Below, one piece after another: positions 57,446 through 64,000 of a DNA stretch of 64,000 nucleotides. Every line of letters starts with the position of its first letter. Within the stretch, counting starts at the first letter, position 1. The notes under the pieces were generated by a model, which saw only the letters and a list, made by a program, of their open reading frames with translations, searched no databases and was not told where the DNA came from. The stretch spans positions 186,001 through 250,000 of the IMG/VR virus record IMGVR_UViG_3300029258_002750; one strand, given 5' to 3'. Source of the stretch: a virus. Made by a program: the position numbers and the translations under genes.

Positions 57446-58056
57446 TCCACCGGGGCGACTGGGGGCAGATCGTCCTCCTGGGCGACGTCTTCGATCTGTG
57501 GGCCGCGCCCTTCCATAAGATCGCGAGGATGCACGCAGCGGTGCTGGCGGTGCTCGAGGCAGCCGAGTGCACCGTCACCTACGTTCCCGGCAATCACGAC
57601 GACGCGTTTCGCGGCCTCAGCTACCTCAACTCGTTCCAGACCGTCTGGCCCTACTATCGCTTCAGCTCGGGCGGGAAGTGGGTTGTCGCAGCGCACGGAG
57701 ATACCTACGACGAGTTTGAGGGTGTTCCGTCCAGGTTCGGTGCGTGGGCTTCTCGACTGGCCGACCGCGTTGCCCGCTGGTTCGCTGGCCCGGGTGTCTC
57801 GATCACCAGGAGCTTCCGGTACTCGTATGCCGAGCGAGGACCGGGGCGGTCGAGCTACGTTGCCCCGATCCACAGCAAGGCGGCGGCCGACCTCGACGGG
57901 GACATCGTCCTCATCGGCCATACCCACGTCCCTACGACCCGCGAGGAGCACGGCGAGAAGATCCTGGTGAACACAGGCGATTTCGGCCCGGAGCACATGA
58001 CCTACGTGGTCGTTGAGGACGGCCGGGCGGAGCTGCGCTCAATCGACCCGTCCTGA
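57364..58056 (+). CDS. metallophosphoesterase (LpxH-like)
   Basis: A 230-residue protein with all five metallophosphoesterase motifs: DLHLG (D8, H10), LLGDVFDLW (D41, D44), GNHDD (N77, H78), AAHGDTYD and GHTHVPTT. The DLHLG and FDLW details are those of UDP-2,3-diacylglucosamine hydrolase LpxH relatives, which act on lipid A precursors, but related enzymes have other substrates. ATG 57364 must be the start because the first motif begins at residue 7. A phage gene of this kind among fibres may alter host surface lipids or nucleotides. Not shown which. Confidence 0.8.
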   Translation: MRTLVVSDLHLGAPGRLPQADGELCNLIHRGDWGQIVLLGDVFDLWAAPFHKIARMHAAVLAVLEAAECTVTYVPGNHDDAFRGLSYLNSFQTVWPYYRFSSGGKWVVAAHGDTYDEFEGVPSRFGAWASRLADRVARWFAGPGVSITRSFRYSYAERGPGRSSYVAPIHSKAAADLDGDIVLIGHTHVPTTREEHGEKILVNTGDFGPEHMTYVVVEDGRAELRSIDPS

Positions 58057-58087
58057 TAGACAGAAGGGCACGCCGGGACGCGCTTTG

Positions 58088-58093
58088 TATAAT
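58088..58093 (+). promoter_or_regulatory. perfect -10 box (TATAAT)
   Basis: TATAATG at 58088-58093 lies in the 72-base gap after the phosphatase gene and 35 bases before ATG 58129, whose AGGAG is at 58115-58119. A perfect -10 in this GC-rich context is unlikely by chance. A -35 box is not evident. Confidence 0.5.
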
Positions 58094-58128
58094 GCCCGTT
58101 CGTAGCGGACGGACAGGAGTCGAGCAAG

Positions 58129-60543
58129 ATGCCGCCCTTCCCCACTGAGCAAGTACTCGACATCCAGAGCGACAAGACCCTCACCGACGCCAGGCTCCAA
58201 TCCACTGTCGAGCTGCAAGATGCGTCAGCGATCCGCAAGCTCATCATGGACTGGGACGAGCCCGCCACGGTCGATCGCGTGGTCAAGTTCACCGATCCCG
58301 GCCGAGACGCGGAAGTCGCCTACAAGCATGAGGTTGCGGCGGGCCAGGCTGGCTGGAAGGAGGTGCTGCTCACCGCGACCCAACTCGACAGCGTCAACGA
58401 CGGGATCCAGCCCGCGATCGTCTTTGCGCTCTCCGGTCTCCCAGCTGACGGCCAGACGCTCATCATCGAGAACGACACCGATGGCGCCGAGACCTTCACG
58501 TGGCGGGCCGCAGCGGCAGCTCCGTTCGAGGTGCAGATCGGCGGCGATGTTCCGACCTCGCACGCGAACTTGGCGTCCCAGATCGGCACGGACTCTACCT
58601 ACTGGGGAGCCGCCGTTCACACGAACCTGACCTCGATTGCGCCCAACGTGGTCGTGATCCGCAAGCTCATCCCCGATGACGGCGACAACGACCGCCTCTA
58701 CGGCTCGACCACGAACGGCCAGGTCGTGGACTACGGGACGATCCCCGACGACCTGGACTACGGAAACAAGTCGCTGACCGCGCTCCCGGCCGCCGACCCG
58801 GGGACCAGGAACTTCGGGATCAGCCGAGCCCTGGCCTCCCTCGATCCCGGCGAGCAGCACCTCGTCCTTGCCGAGGATCTCCAGTACGCCTGGGACGCGG
58901 ACGCGACCCAGTGGAACCAGATCGGGATCGTGGTGCCGGTCGCAACGTCAGGCTCGGGCGGCGGCACCATCGGCAAGCTCACGATGGACGAGGACAAGGC
59001 GCTCAAGATCACCGCTGGCGTCGCCGAGGTGCTGGTCGACGGCGTCACGATGACGATCGACGGGTTCGGCAAACTCGCCTCGCTTGGTACTGGTAGCGGT
59101 GCGCTGACAGCCGACGCGACCTACGCGCCCGTCTTCGTCAGGAACGCGTCGGGGATCACGCCCGCGACCCCCGGGACGACCGGAACCGACACGGACACTC
59201 TGGACCACCCGGCCGGGTCGGACACCGGCCAGCGCTTCGAGTACGTGGTCCCGGACGACTACGCGGGCGGCGATCTCACGGTCCTGGTCGTCTATCGGAT
59301 GGACAGTGTCGGCACGGCCGGGAACCTGCGGATGCGAGGGCAGGCCGAGGTCCACGACATCGACGCTGGCGGCACGACGCTTCTCTCAGCCGTGGACTAC
59401 GACTTCGCGCCCCTGGTCACCACGAACATCGACCAGGAATCGATCTTCGCGATCCCGGCCGCCAACGTGACGCGCGGGGACACGCTCCAGATCTTCATGC
59501 AGCGGATCGGGACGTGGGGCGGCGAGACCGACACCCGGGCCTTGAAGCTCATTGCCTACCAGGTCCGCTACAAGAGCGAGATCACCAATCGCGCACGCAC
59601 GATTCACGTGGAGGCGCTCCGCTCGACCGACGAGCCTGCTCCAACGTCCGGCACGATTGGCACGGACACGGATACCGAGGAGTTCCCGACCGGCTCCGAC
59701 ACCGAGGTGAAGTTCTCCTTCCACATCCCGGACGAGTGGGACGAGATCACGCCACCGGCCCTGCGCGTCGTCTACGCGATGAGTACCGGCGCTGGCGGAA
59801 CCGTCCGTATGGCCACCGAGGGCGAGATCATGTCCATCGGTGGTGCGGTTGTTCCCATCGGGATCGTGAACGCCGATCTCCTGGTTCCGGCGAACACGAA
59901 CATTCATCGGTCCACGATCATCAGGGAGCTGACGCCCACGGCCCTCCAGCGCGGGGACTTCGTCACCCTCAAGCTGGCTCGCCGAGTGGCGGTCGGGGGC
60001 AACTCGCCCGCGAACTTCCGTATGGTTGCGGTGACGATCACCTTCACGAACATTGCTCAGGGCGGGTTTACGACCGTCCAGACGGAGGAGAAGTTCCTCG
60101 AGCTGGGCGTCTTCAGCCAACCAGCTGACATCGACATCTTCGGTGACACGGCCTATCCCTCGTTCGGCGGCGACTTCCACGCGATGGACCACATCTACGC
60201 TACATCGAACGGCAAGCAGCTCGACGTCGCCTACCAGGGCCGGATCGCGGCCTATCAGGCCAACGGTCTGAAGTCGGTGCGGATCTTCATCAAGGGAGTC
60301 GGCCCCAGCCCACGCTACAAGCTGAAGATCTATACGGCCACGGGCGGGGCCACACCGATCTACGACAACAGCGGCGGCGGATCGCCCGTGGCGGCGCCGC
60401 TCACGCTTACTCCGATCGTCTTGACCAGCCCCGGCGACTTCTCGGCCACGACCGCGAACGAGATCTACCACGTCGTTGTCGAGGCTCACCTCGACAACAC
60501 CGAGGAACTCTACGTGAGCCGCCCGTGGGTGAGGCACGAGTAG
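58129..60543 (+). CDS. large structural/fibre protein with internal duplication
   Basis: An 804-residue protein. The N-terminus is helical then beta-rich. Two related units lie at residues about 345-480 and 505-640: TTGTDTDTLDHPAGSDTGQR ... DDYAGGDLTVLVVYRMDSVG and GTIGTDTDTEEFPTGSDTEV ... PALRVVYAMSTGAGG. The C-terminal region (ELYVSRPWVRHE end) is beta-rich with a VAYQGRIAAYQANGLKSVRI segment. Likely a virion appendage or baseplate-attached protein. No known family. Confidence 0.65.
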   Translation: MPPFPTEQVLDIQSDKTLTDARLQSTVELQDASAIRKLIMDWDEPATVDRVVKFTDPGRDAEVAYKHEVAAGQAGWKEVLLTATQLDSVNDGIQPAIVFALSGLPADGQTLIIENDTDGAETFTWRAAAAAPFEVQIGGDVPTSHANLASQIGTDSTYWGAAVHTNLTSIAPNVVVIRKLIPDDGDNDRLYGSTTNGQVVDYGTIPDDLDYGNKSLTALPAADPGTRNFGISRALASLDPGEQHLVLAEDLQYAWDADATQWNQIGIVVPVATSGSGGGTIGKLTMDEDKALKITAGVAEVLVDGVTMTIDGFGKLASLGTGSGALTADATYAPVFVRNASGITPATPGTTGTDTDTLDHPAGSDTGQRFEYVVPDDYAGGDLTVLVVYRMDSVGTAGNLRMRGQAEVHDIDAGGTTLLSAVDYDFAPLVTTNIDQESIFAIPAANVTRGDTLQIFMQRIGTWGGETDTRALKLIAYQVRYKSEITNRARTIHVEALRSTDEPAPTSGTIGTDTDTEEFPTGSDTEVKFSFHIPDEWDEITPPALRVVYAMSTGAGGTVRMATEGEIMSIGGAVVPIGIVNADLLVPANTNIHRSTIIRELTPTALQRGDFVTLKLARRVAVGGNSPANFRMVAVTITFTNIAQGGFTTVQTEEKFLELGVFSQPADIDIFGDTAYPSFGGDFHAMDHIYATSNGKQLDVAYQGRIAAYQANGLKSVRIFIKGVGPSPRYKLKIYTATGGATPIYDNSGGGSPVAAPLTLTPIVLTSPGDFSATTANEIYHVVVEAHLDNTEELYVSRPWVRHE

Positions 60544-60547
60544 GACT

Positions 60548-60976
60548 ATGGTCTTTTCCATCGACAAGGCTATCGAGTCGGGCTCTGCCGCAGCCGGTCT
60601 GCCCGAGGTCATTCGGAACTACACGGGCGGAGTGCAGATCCGCGATGTCGTCTACCAGAAGAGCGACGGCACCGTGGACCGGGCCGATGCCTCGTCGATC
60701 ACGACCGCCGAGACCGCCATTGGGCTAGTGATTGCCATCGACGACCCCGGCGCTGGCGAGTGCCGCGTCAGGCTCCACGGCGACATGGACGGTTTCACCG
60801 GCCTCACGGTCGGTGGGCTCTACGTCCTGGCGTCTTCGCCGGGCCAGATCGTTCGCGTTGACGACACCGGAAACCCCAACTACCCAGGGCCAGGTCACGC
60901 GCTGCGTGAGGTCGGGAATGCTGTTAGCACCACGAAGCTGTTCATCGAGCCCGGCAGGGATTTCGAGGTGCTGTAG
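60548..60976 (+). CDS. small beta-rich virion protein (decoration-like)
   Basis: A 142-residue protein of the style of head-decoration or tail-tip proteins: VVYQKSDGTVDRADASS, AIGLVIAIDDPGAGECRVRLHG and LTVGGLYVLASSPGQIV. Similar layouts are seen in phage proteins that combine an attribute-like barrel with a trimeric spike. The exact place in the virion cannot be told. Confidence 0.6.
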   Translation: MVFSIDKAIESGSAAAGLPEVIRNYTGGVQIRDVVYQKSDGTVDRADASSITTAETAIGLVIAIDDPGAGECRVRLHGDMDGFTGLTVGGLYVLASSPGQIVRVDDTGNPNYPGPGHALREVGNAVSTTKLFIEPGRDFEVL

Positions 60977-60984
60977 GAGGAAGC

Positions 60985-61233
60985 ATGGCAGACTACGACG
61001 TGGACGATCTCGTCGATGTGAGGGCCGACAAGACCCACTCATGGCGGGCTGGTACGGTCACGGCCGCCGAGGACACTCGCTACCAGGTGACGCTCGACAC
61101 GCCGGTTACCGCAGACACTTGGTCCGGGGCGACCCGGAAGTACGGAGGGTCGGACACGCTCTCCGTGGTCTACATTCTCAAGAACGCTGAGGTCGTCGCG
61201 GAAGGCGAACTCATCAGGACCCAGGGAGGCTAG
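60985..61233 (+). CDS. small hypothetical protein
   Basis: An 82-residue beta-rich, acidic protein (DDLVDVRADKTHSWRAGTVT, YQVTLDTPVTADTW), ATG 60985 after GGAGGAAGC. It probably forms a small barrel and is translated with its neighbours. Unknown function. Confidence 0.6.
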   Translation: MADYDVDDLVDVRADKTHSWRAGTVTAAEDTRYQVTLDTPVTADTWSGATRKYGGSDTLSVVYILKNAEVVAEGELIRTQGG

Positions 61234-61240
61234 GTAGGAG

Positions 61241-63334
61241 ATGGCAACTGCAACTCTCGTCAAGCGCACCTCTCGGGCGCACATGCAAGTGCTCCCGGAC
61301 ACGGACGATGCCGTCATCGGCAGCATCGTCCGGTCCACCGCTGGAGCGATGAAGATCGGTGACGACACGAACTCGACGTCGATCCAGCTCGGCGGCGCTG
61401 CTGCCGACAACGTCACGCAGATCGACATCGGGCAGGACTCGGGGATGACCTCCCTGACTACCCTGAACCTCGCCACCGTAGCCACCATGACCGCGCTGAA
61501 CATCGGCACGGGCATGGGGTCCGGTGACACGATCGCGATCGGTGCTACCGGGACCGCTGTGAACATCCCGGCTACGGTGACGATCACCGACCTGACGGTC
61601 AACGGAACGACCACAACGGTCTCGACCACGAACCTGTCCGTTGCGGACGACCTGATCATCCTCCGGGGCGACTCGTCGGCCCAGGCGGCGGCCGACTCCG
61701 GCATCGTGGTCGAGCGCGGTACGACCAGCGCGGACGACGCGATCTGGCTCTGGAGCGAGACGAACGATCGCTTCGAGCTGGGCTTGTTCGCCTCGAACAA
61801 CGGAGCCAACAGCGCGCCTTCGGACGTGACTACGGCGGGCTACAAGGATCTCAAGATCCTCAACCTGCTGCTGGATGGCACTGGCGTCACGTTCGATGGC
61901 GCAGGTACGGTCGCGGCCACAGGTGCGGTCCTCAGCCTCGACGGCACCGGGATCGAGACCAGCGCGGCCACGATCACGGCGGACGCAGGGCTCGACATCG
62001 TCACGACCACGACCGGCAACCTGGTCCTCGACAGCGGGACCACTGGCTCGGTTAGCTTGGGCGTGGACGCCGCCAACGCCAAGACCGTGACGGTTGGCGC
62101 GTCAGCTGGCGCTTCGACAACCGCCATCGAGTGCGGCACGGGCGGCCTGAACCTCGGAACCACGGCCAACGCTCACACGGTCACCCTGGGCAGCACGACG
62201 GGCGCGAGCGCGACCACGATCCAGTGCGGCACCGGAGCCATGACCTTTACGGCGGGCGGCGCCTTCGACGTCAACACCGCCGGTGCGGTCACCATCGACA
62301 GCTCTGGTGGGACGATCAGCATCGGTGCCGACGACGTCGATCAGGCGATCAACATCGGCGGCCAGGGCGAGCGCACTACAACGATCGGCAACAACGTCGG
62401 GGCCAACGGGATCGCGCTCGAGACTGGAACCGGTGGACTGGGCGTGGACGCCGATGGCGACTCCACCTGGACCATGTTCGACTGGACCATCACGCTCAAC
62501 GAGACCCAGACGGCCGGGTCCACCACGGCGGGTAACCCGTACGCGCTGACGGCTGGCGCTGGCGCAGCGGCCGATGCGGCTGCGGCTGGTGGTGTCGGTG
62601 GCGCGATCGGTCTGACGGCCGGTGTCGGTGGTGCGGGCGACGACAACCCGCAGGATGGCGGCGCGGGTGGCGCGCTCACGATCACGTCTGGTGTTGGCGG
62701 GGTCTCAGGCAACAACGCCGGTTCGACCTCGGGCGCTGGTGGCGACGTTCTGATCGTTGCTGCGGACGCAGGAGCGATCGTCGGTGCCGGAGCCAAGGGG
62801 AACCCTGGCCGTGTGGCCTTCACCTCCGGGACGACCCAGTACTACCTGACGGCTGCTGGGACCGGGCCTGCGCTCGCTACTACGGCACAGACGATCATCG
62901 AGGCGATCAACGAGGTTGCGGGCGGCACGTCCTCGGCCGCGACCATGATCACCACGACCTTCGCCACGACCGGGCTCACGGTCGGGGCTCCGTGCTACGT
63001 GTCGGCGCTCGACACGGCTTCGGAGTGCGACGCCGACGCGGTCGCCACGTCGGATGTGATCGGCTTCGTCAAGACGGTCGGCGCGGCCGGAACCGGCGAG
63101 GTCGTCCTGGGCGGCGTGACCAACATGGCCTTCGAGGTCGGGCTCAACGTCCTCCCCGGCGAGGTGATCTACCTCTCGACCGTCACCGGCCGCGTGACCA
63201 ACGTCGCCCCGTCTGGGACGGGTGATACGGTCTACGAGGTCGGATTCGCGAACGACTCCGAGGCGGGCGGCGCCACGACCGATGGTGAGGCGCTCGAGTG
63301 CGTCATTCACTTCGGTTCCCGGGTCGTCGTCTAG
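61241..63334 (+). CDS. tail fibre/structural protein with phage fibre core repeats
   Basis: A 697-residue protein. DLTVNGTTTTVSTTNLSVADD (about residues 115-135) is a signature widely shared among large-phage fibre proteins. Low-complexity repeats of Thr/Gly/Ala (GLNLGTTANAHTVTLGSTTG) follow at 270-400, then a Gly/Ala-rich region (AGAGAAADAAAAGGVGGAIG). The C-terminal 150 residues (VGAPCYVSALDTASECDADA) look like a small decoration-type barrel. A terminator-like hairpin follows. Confidence 0.7.
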   Translation: MATATLVKRTSRAHMQVLPDTDDAVIGSIVRSTAGAMKIGDDTNSTSIQLGGAAADNVTQIDIGQDSGMTSLTTLNLATVATMTALNIGTGMGSGDTIAIGATGTAVNIPATVTITDLTVNGTTTTVSTTNLSVADDLIILRGDSSAQAAADSGIVVERGTTSADDAIWLWSETNDRFELGLFASNNGANSAPSDVTTAGYKDLKILNLLLDGTGVTFDGAGTVAATGAVLSLDGTGIETSAATITADAGLDIVTTTTGNLVLDSGTTGSVSLGVDAANAKTVTVGASAGASTTAIECGTGGLNLGTTANAHTVTLGSTTGASATTIQCGTGAMTFTAGGAFDVNTAGAVTIDSSGGTISIGADDVDQAINIGGQGERTTTIGNNVGANGIALETGTGGLGVDADGDSTWTMFDWTITLNETQTAGSTTAGNPYALTAGAGAAADAAAAGGVGGAIGLTAGVGGAGDDNPQDGGAGGALTITSGVGGVSGNNAGSTSGAGGDVLIVAADAGAIVGAGAKGNPGRVAFTSGTTQYYLTAAGTGPALATTAQTIIEAINEVAGGTSSAATMITTTFATTGLTVGAPCYVSALDTASECDADAVATSDVIGFVKTVGAAGTGEVVLGGVTNMAFEVGLNVLPGEVIYLSTVTGRVTNVAPSGTGDTVYEVGFANDSEAGGATTDGEALECVIHFGSRVVV

Positions 63335-63351
63335 GAGACTAGGCTTCTTCT

Positions 63352-63400
63352 GGGGGCCGAGTAGGGCAGAGGCGATCCTACCGGCCCCCTGGGTTCTTCA
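63352..63400 (+). terminator. hairpin, probable terminator
   Basis: GGGGGCCG (63352-63359), a bulged A, GTAGG (63361-63365), an 11-base loop, then CCTAC (63377-63381) and CGGCCCCC (63382-63389) form a 13-bp stem, followed by TGGGTTCTTCA. The T run is short, so termination strength is uncertain. Confidence 0.55.
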
Positions 63401-63418
63401 ACTTCAGTGGAGAGAGAC

Positions 63419-63829
63419 ATGCCAAGCCGAGGAAAGCAGGGCAGGTTGCAGTCGATTCCCAACAACGCTCCCAAGGGTCCCAAGGTCCCCAAGATTGGGG
63501 GCAACAACGACGGATCCGACAAGAAGGAAGCGGACGATCGGATCCCGGCCACCGAGCTGGACTATCTGGGAGTGCAGCTTCACCAGGCCAGGGAAGACGC
63601 CAATCGGCTGCGCACCCAGTTGCTCGCGAGGGAGAAGGAGATCGTCGAGCTGCGGACCCAGCTGGGCGTCGCAAATCAGCGGATCCTCACGATGGAGATC
63701 GAGGACAGCGCGAAGGAGAACCAGTCGCTTGTCAAGGAGCGCAAGTTCGAGCTGGGGCGGTCCATCACGAAGGACGACAAGACCGGCGAGTTCTTCTGGG
63801 AGAAGGCGCGGGCACCGGCCCAGGGGTAG
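63419..63829 (+). CDS. hypothetical coiled-coil protein
   Basis: ATG 63419 behind GGAGAGAG gives 136 residues. An upstream GTG at 63407 is less likely. The N-terminal 45 residues are basic, Pro/Gly/Asn-rich and disordered, residues 45-105 form a coiled coil (REDANRLRTQLLAREKEIVE), and the end is acidic and helical. No family recognised. A new transcription unit may start here after the hairpin. Confidence 0.6.
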   Translation: MPSRGKQGRLQSIPNNAPKGPKVPKIGGNNDGSDKKEADDRIPATELDYLGVQLHQAREDANRLRTQLLAREKEIVELRTQLGVANQRILTMEIEDSAKENQSLVKERKFELGRSITKDDKTGEFFWEKARAPAQG

Positions 63830-63841
63830 GGAGGCTAGCAG

Positions 63842-64000
63842 ATGTCGTCCCTGAAGCTGCTCAGGCGGTACGGGACGAGGGCGTTCGGCCAAGCAGTGGC
63901 GGCTCCGTTCGTCCTCGAGACCGTGTCCGGCATCAACGCGCTGTCGGAGACCGAGACATCCCTCTATACAGTGCCCACCGGCGAGGAAGTGGTCGTCATC
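63842..64000 (+). CDS. 5' part of a gene, unidentified
   Basis: ATG 63842 is 12 bases after the previous stop and the frame is open to the window end (53 codons): MSSLKLLRRYGTRAFGQAV, then VLETVSGINALSETETSLYT, VPTGEEVVVI. It looks like the start of another structural beta-rich protein. Too short to assign. Confidence 0.5.
   Translation, partial: MSSLKLLRRYGTRAFGQAVAAPFVLETVSGINALSETETSLYTVPTGEEVVVI

Noticed and set aside
1-64000. tRNA genes, CRISPR array, integrase or transposase
   Set aside because: No cloverleaf, repeat-spacer pattern, or recognisable recombinase or DDE/serine transposase motif was found. The gaps between genes are mostly under 130 bases.

Overview
The window is a contiguous piece of a large, GC-rich (roughly 64-65% G+C by eye) dsDNA tailed-phage genome, or a prophage, with a T4-like contractile tail. 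The evidence is the ordered set of a T4 gp20-like portal, a gp21-like prohead protease, a gp23-like major capsid protein, a tail sheath, two gp19-like tube proteins, a tail assembly chaperone, a tape measure, and hub, spike, gp25, gpJ and gpI baseplate proteins. About 70 genes are tightly packed, almost all on the + strand. Many are coupled by ATGA, GTGA, TGATG or TAAGTG overlaps, and GTG starts are common. I saw no tRNA, rRNA, CRISPR array or integrase. The host cannot be named from this sequence.

Layout. 1-10200 is the head module: the end of an upstream gene, a small unknown protein, two free-standing Hint (intein-fold) proteins, portal, two head/core candidates, a prohead protease fused to a long coiled-coil scaffold-like tail and split by an intact LAGLIDADG intein, and the major capsid protein followed by a terminator. 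10200-15240 is an accessory island on both strands: a double HNH endonuclease, a CoiA-like nuclease, a zinc-ribbon protein and four minus-strand unknowns, three of these genes sharing a GGGTAGAAC motif at their starts. 15240-24300 holds neck/connector candidates, sheath, two tubes and a P-loop kinase. 24300-26300 holds a ribbon-helix-helix regulator with palindromes over its own ribosome binding site, then a homing-endonuclease cassette inserted into the 5' end of the tail-chaperone gene. 26240-37900 runs from chaperone (with a -1 frameshift site) through tape measure to baseplate. 37900-63300 is fibre and appendage proteins, with small membrane/lipoprotein genes, a papain-like amidase and an LpxH-like phosphatase among them. 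The window ends inside a new gene.

How it works together. Portal, core proteins, protease-scaffold and capsid protein build and mature the prohead. The neck genes close it. Chaperone and its frameshifted form, tape measure, tube and sheath build the tail on the hub, spike and wedge baseplate. The fibre genes provide adsorption. Mobile DNA is prominent: one apparently active intein, two degenerate intein-like genes, a double HNH gene and a PD-(D/E)xK endonuclease cassette.

The strongest unusual observation is at 24835-26293. The first 18 codons of the tail-chaperone gene occur twice, flanking the endonuclease cassette. They encode nearly the same peptide, but 14 of 17 shared residues use a different codon. 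This looks like a natural homing element that restores its target gene with a recoded, presumably cleavage-resistant 5' end.
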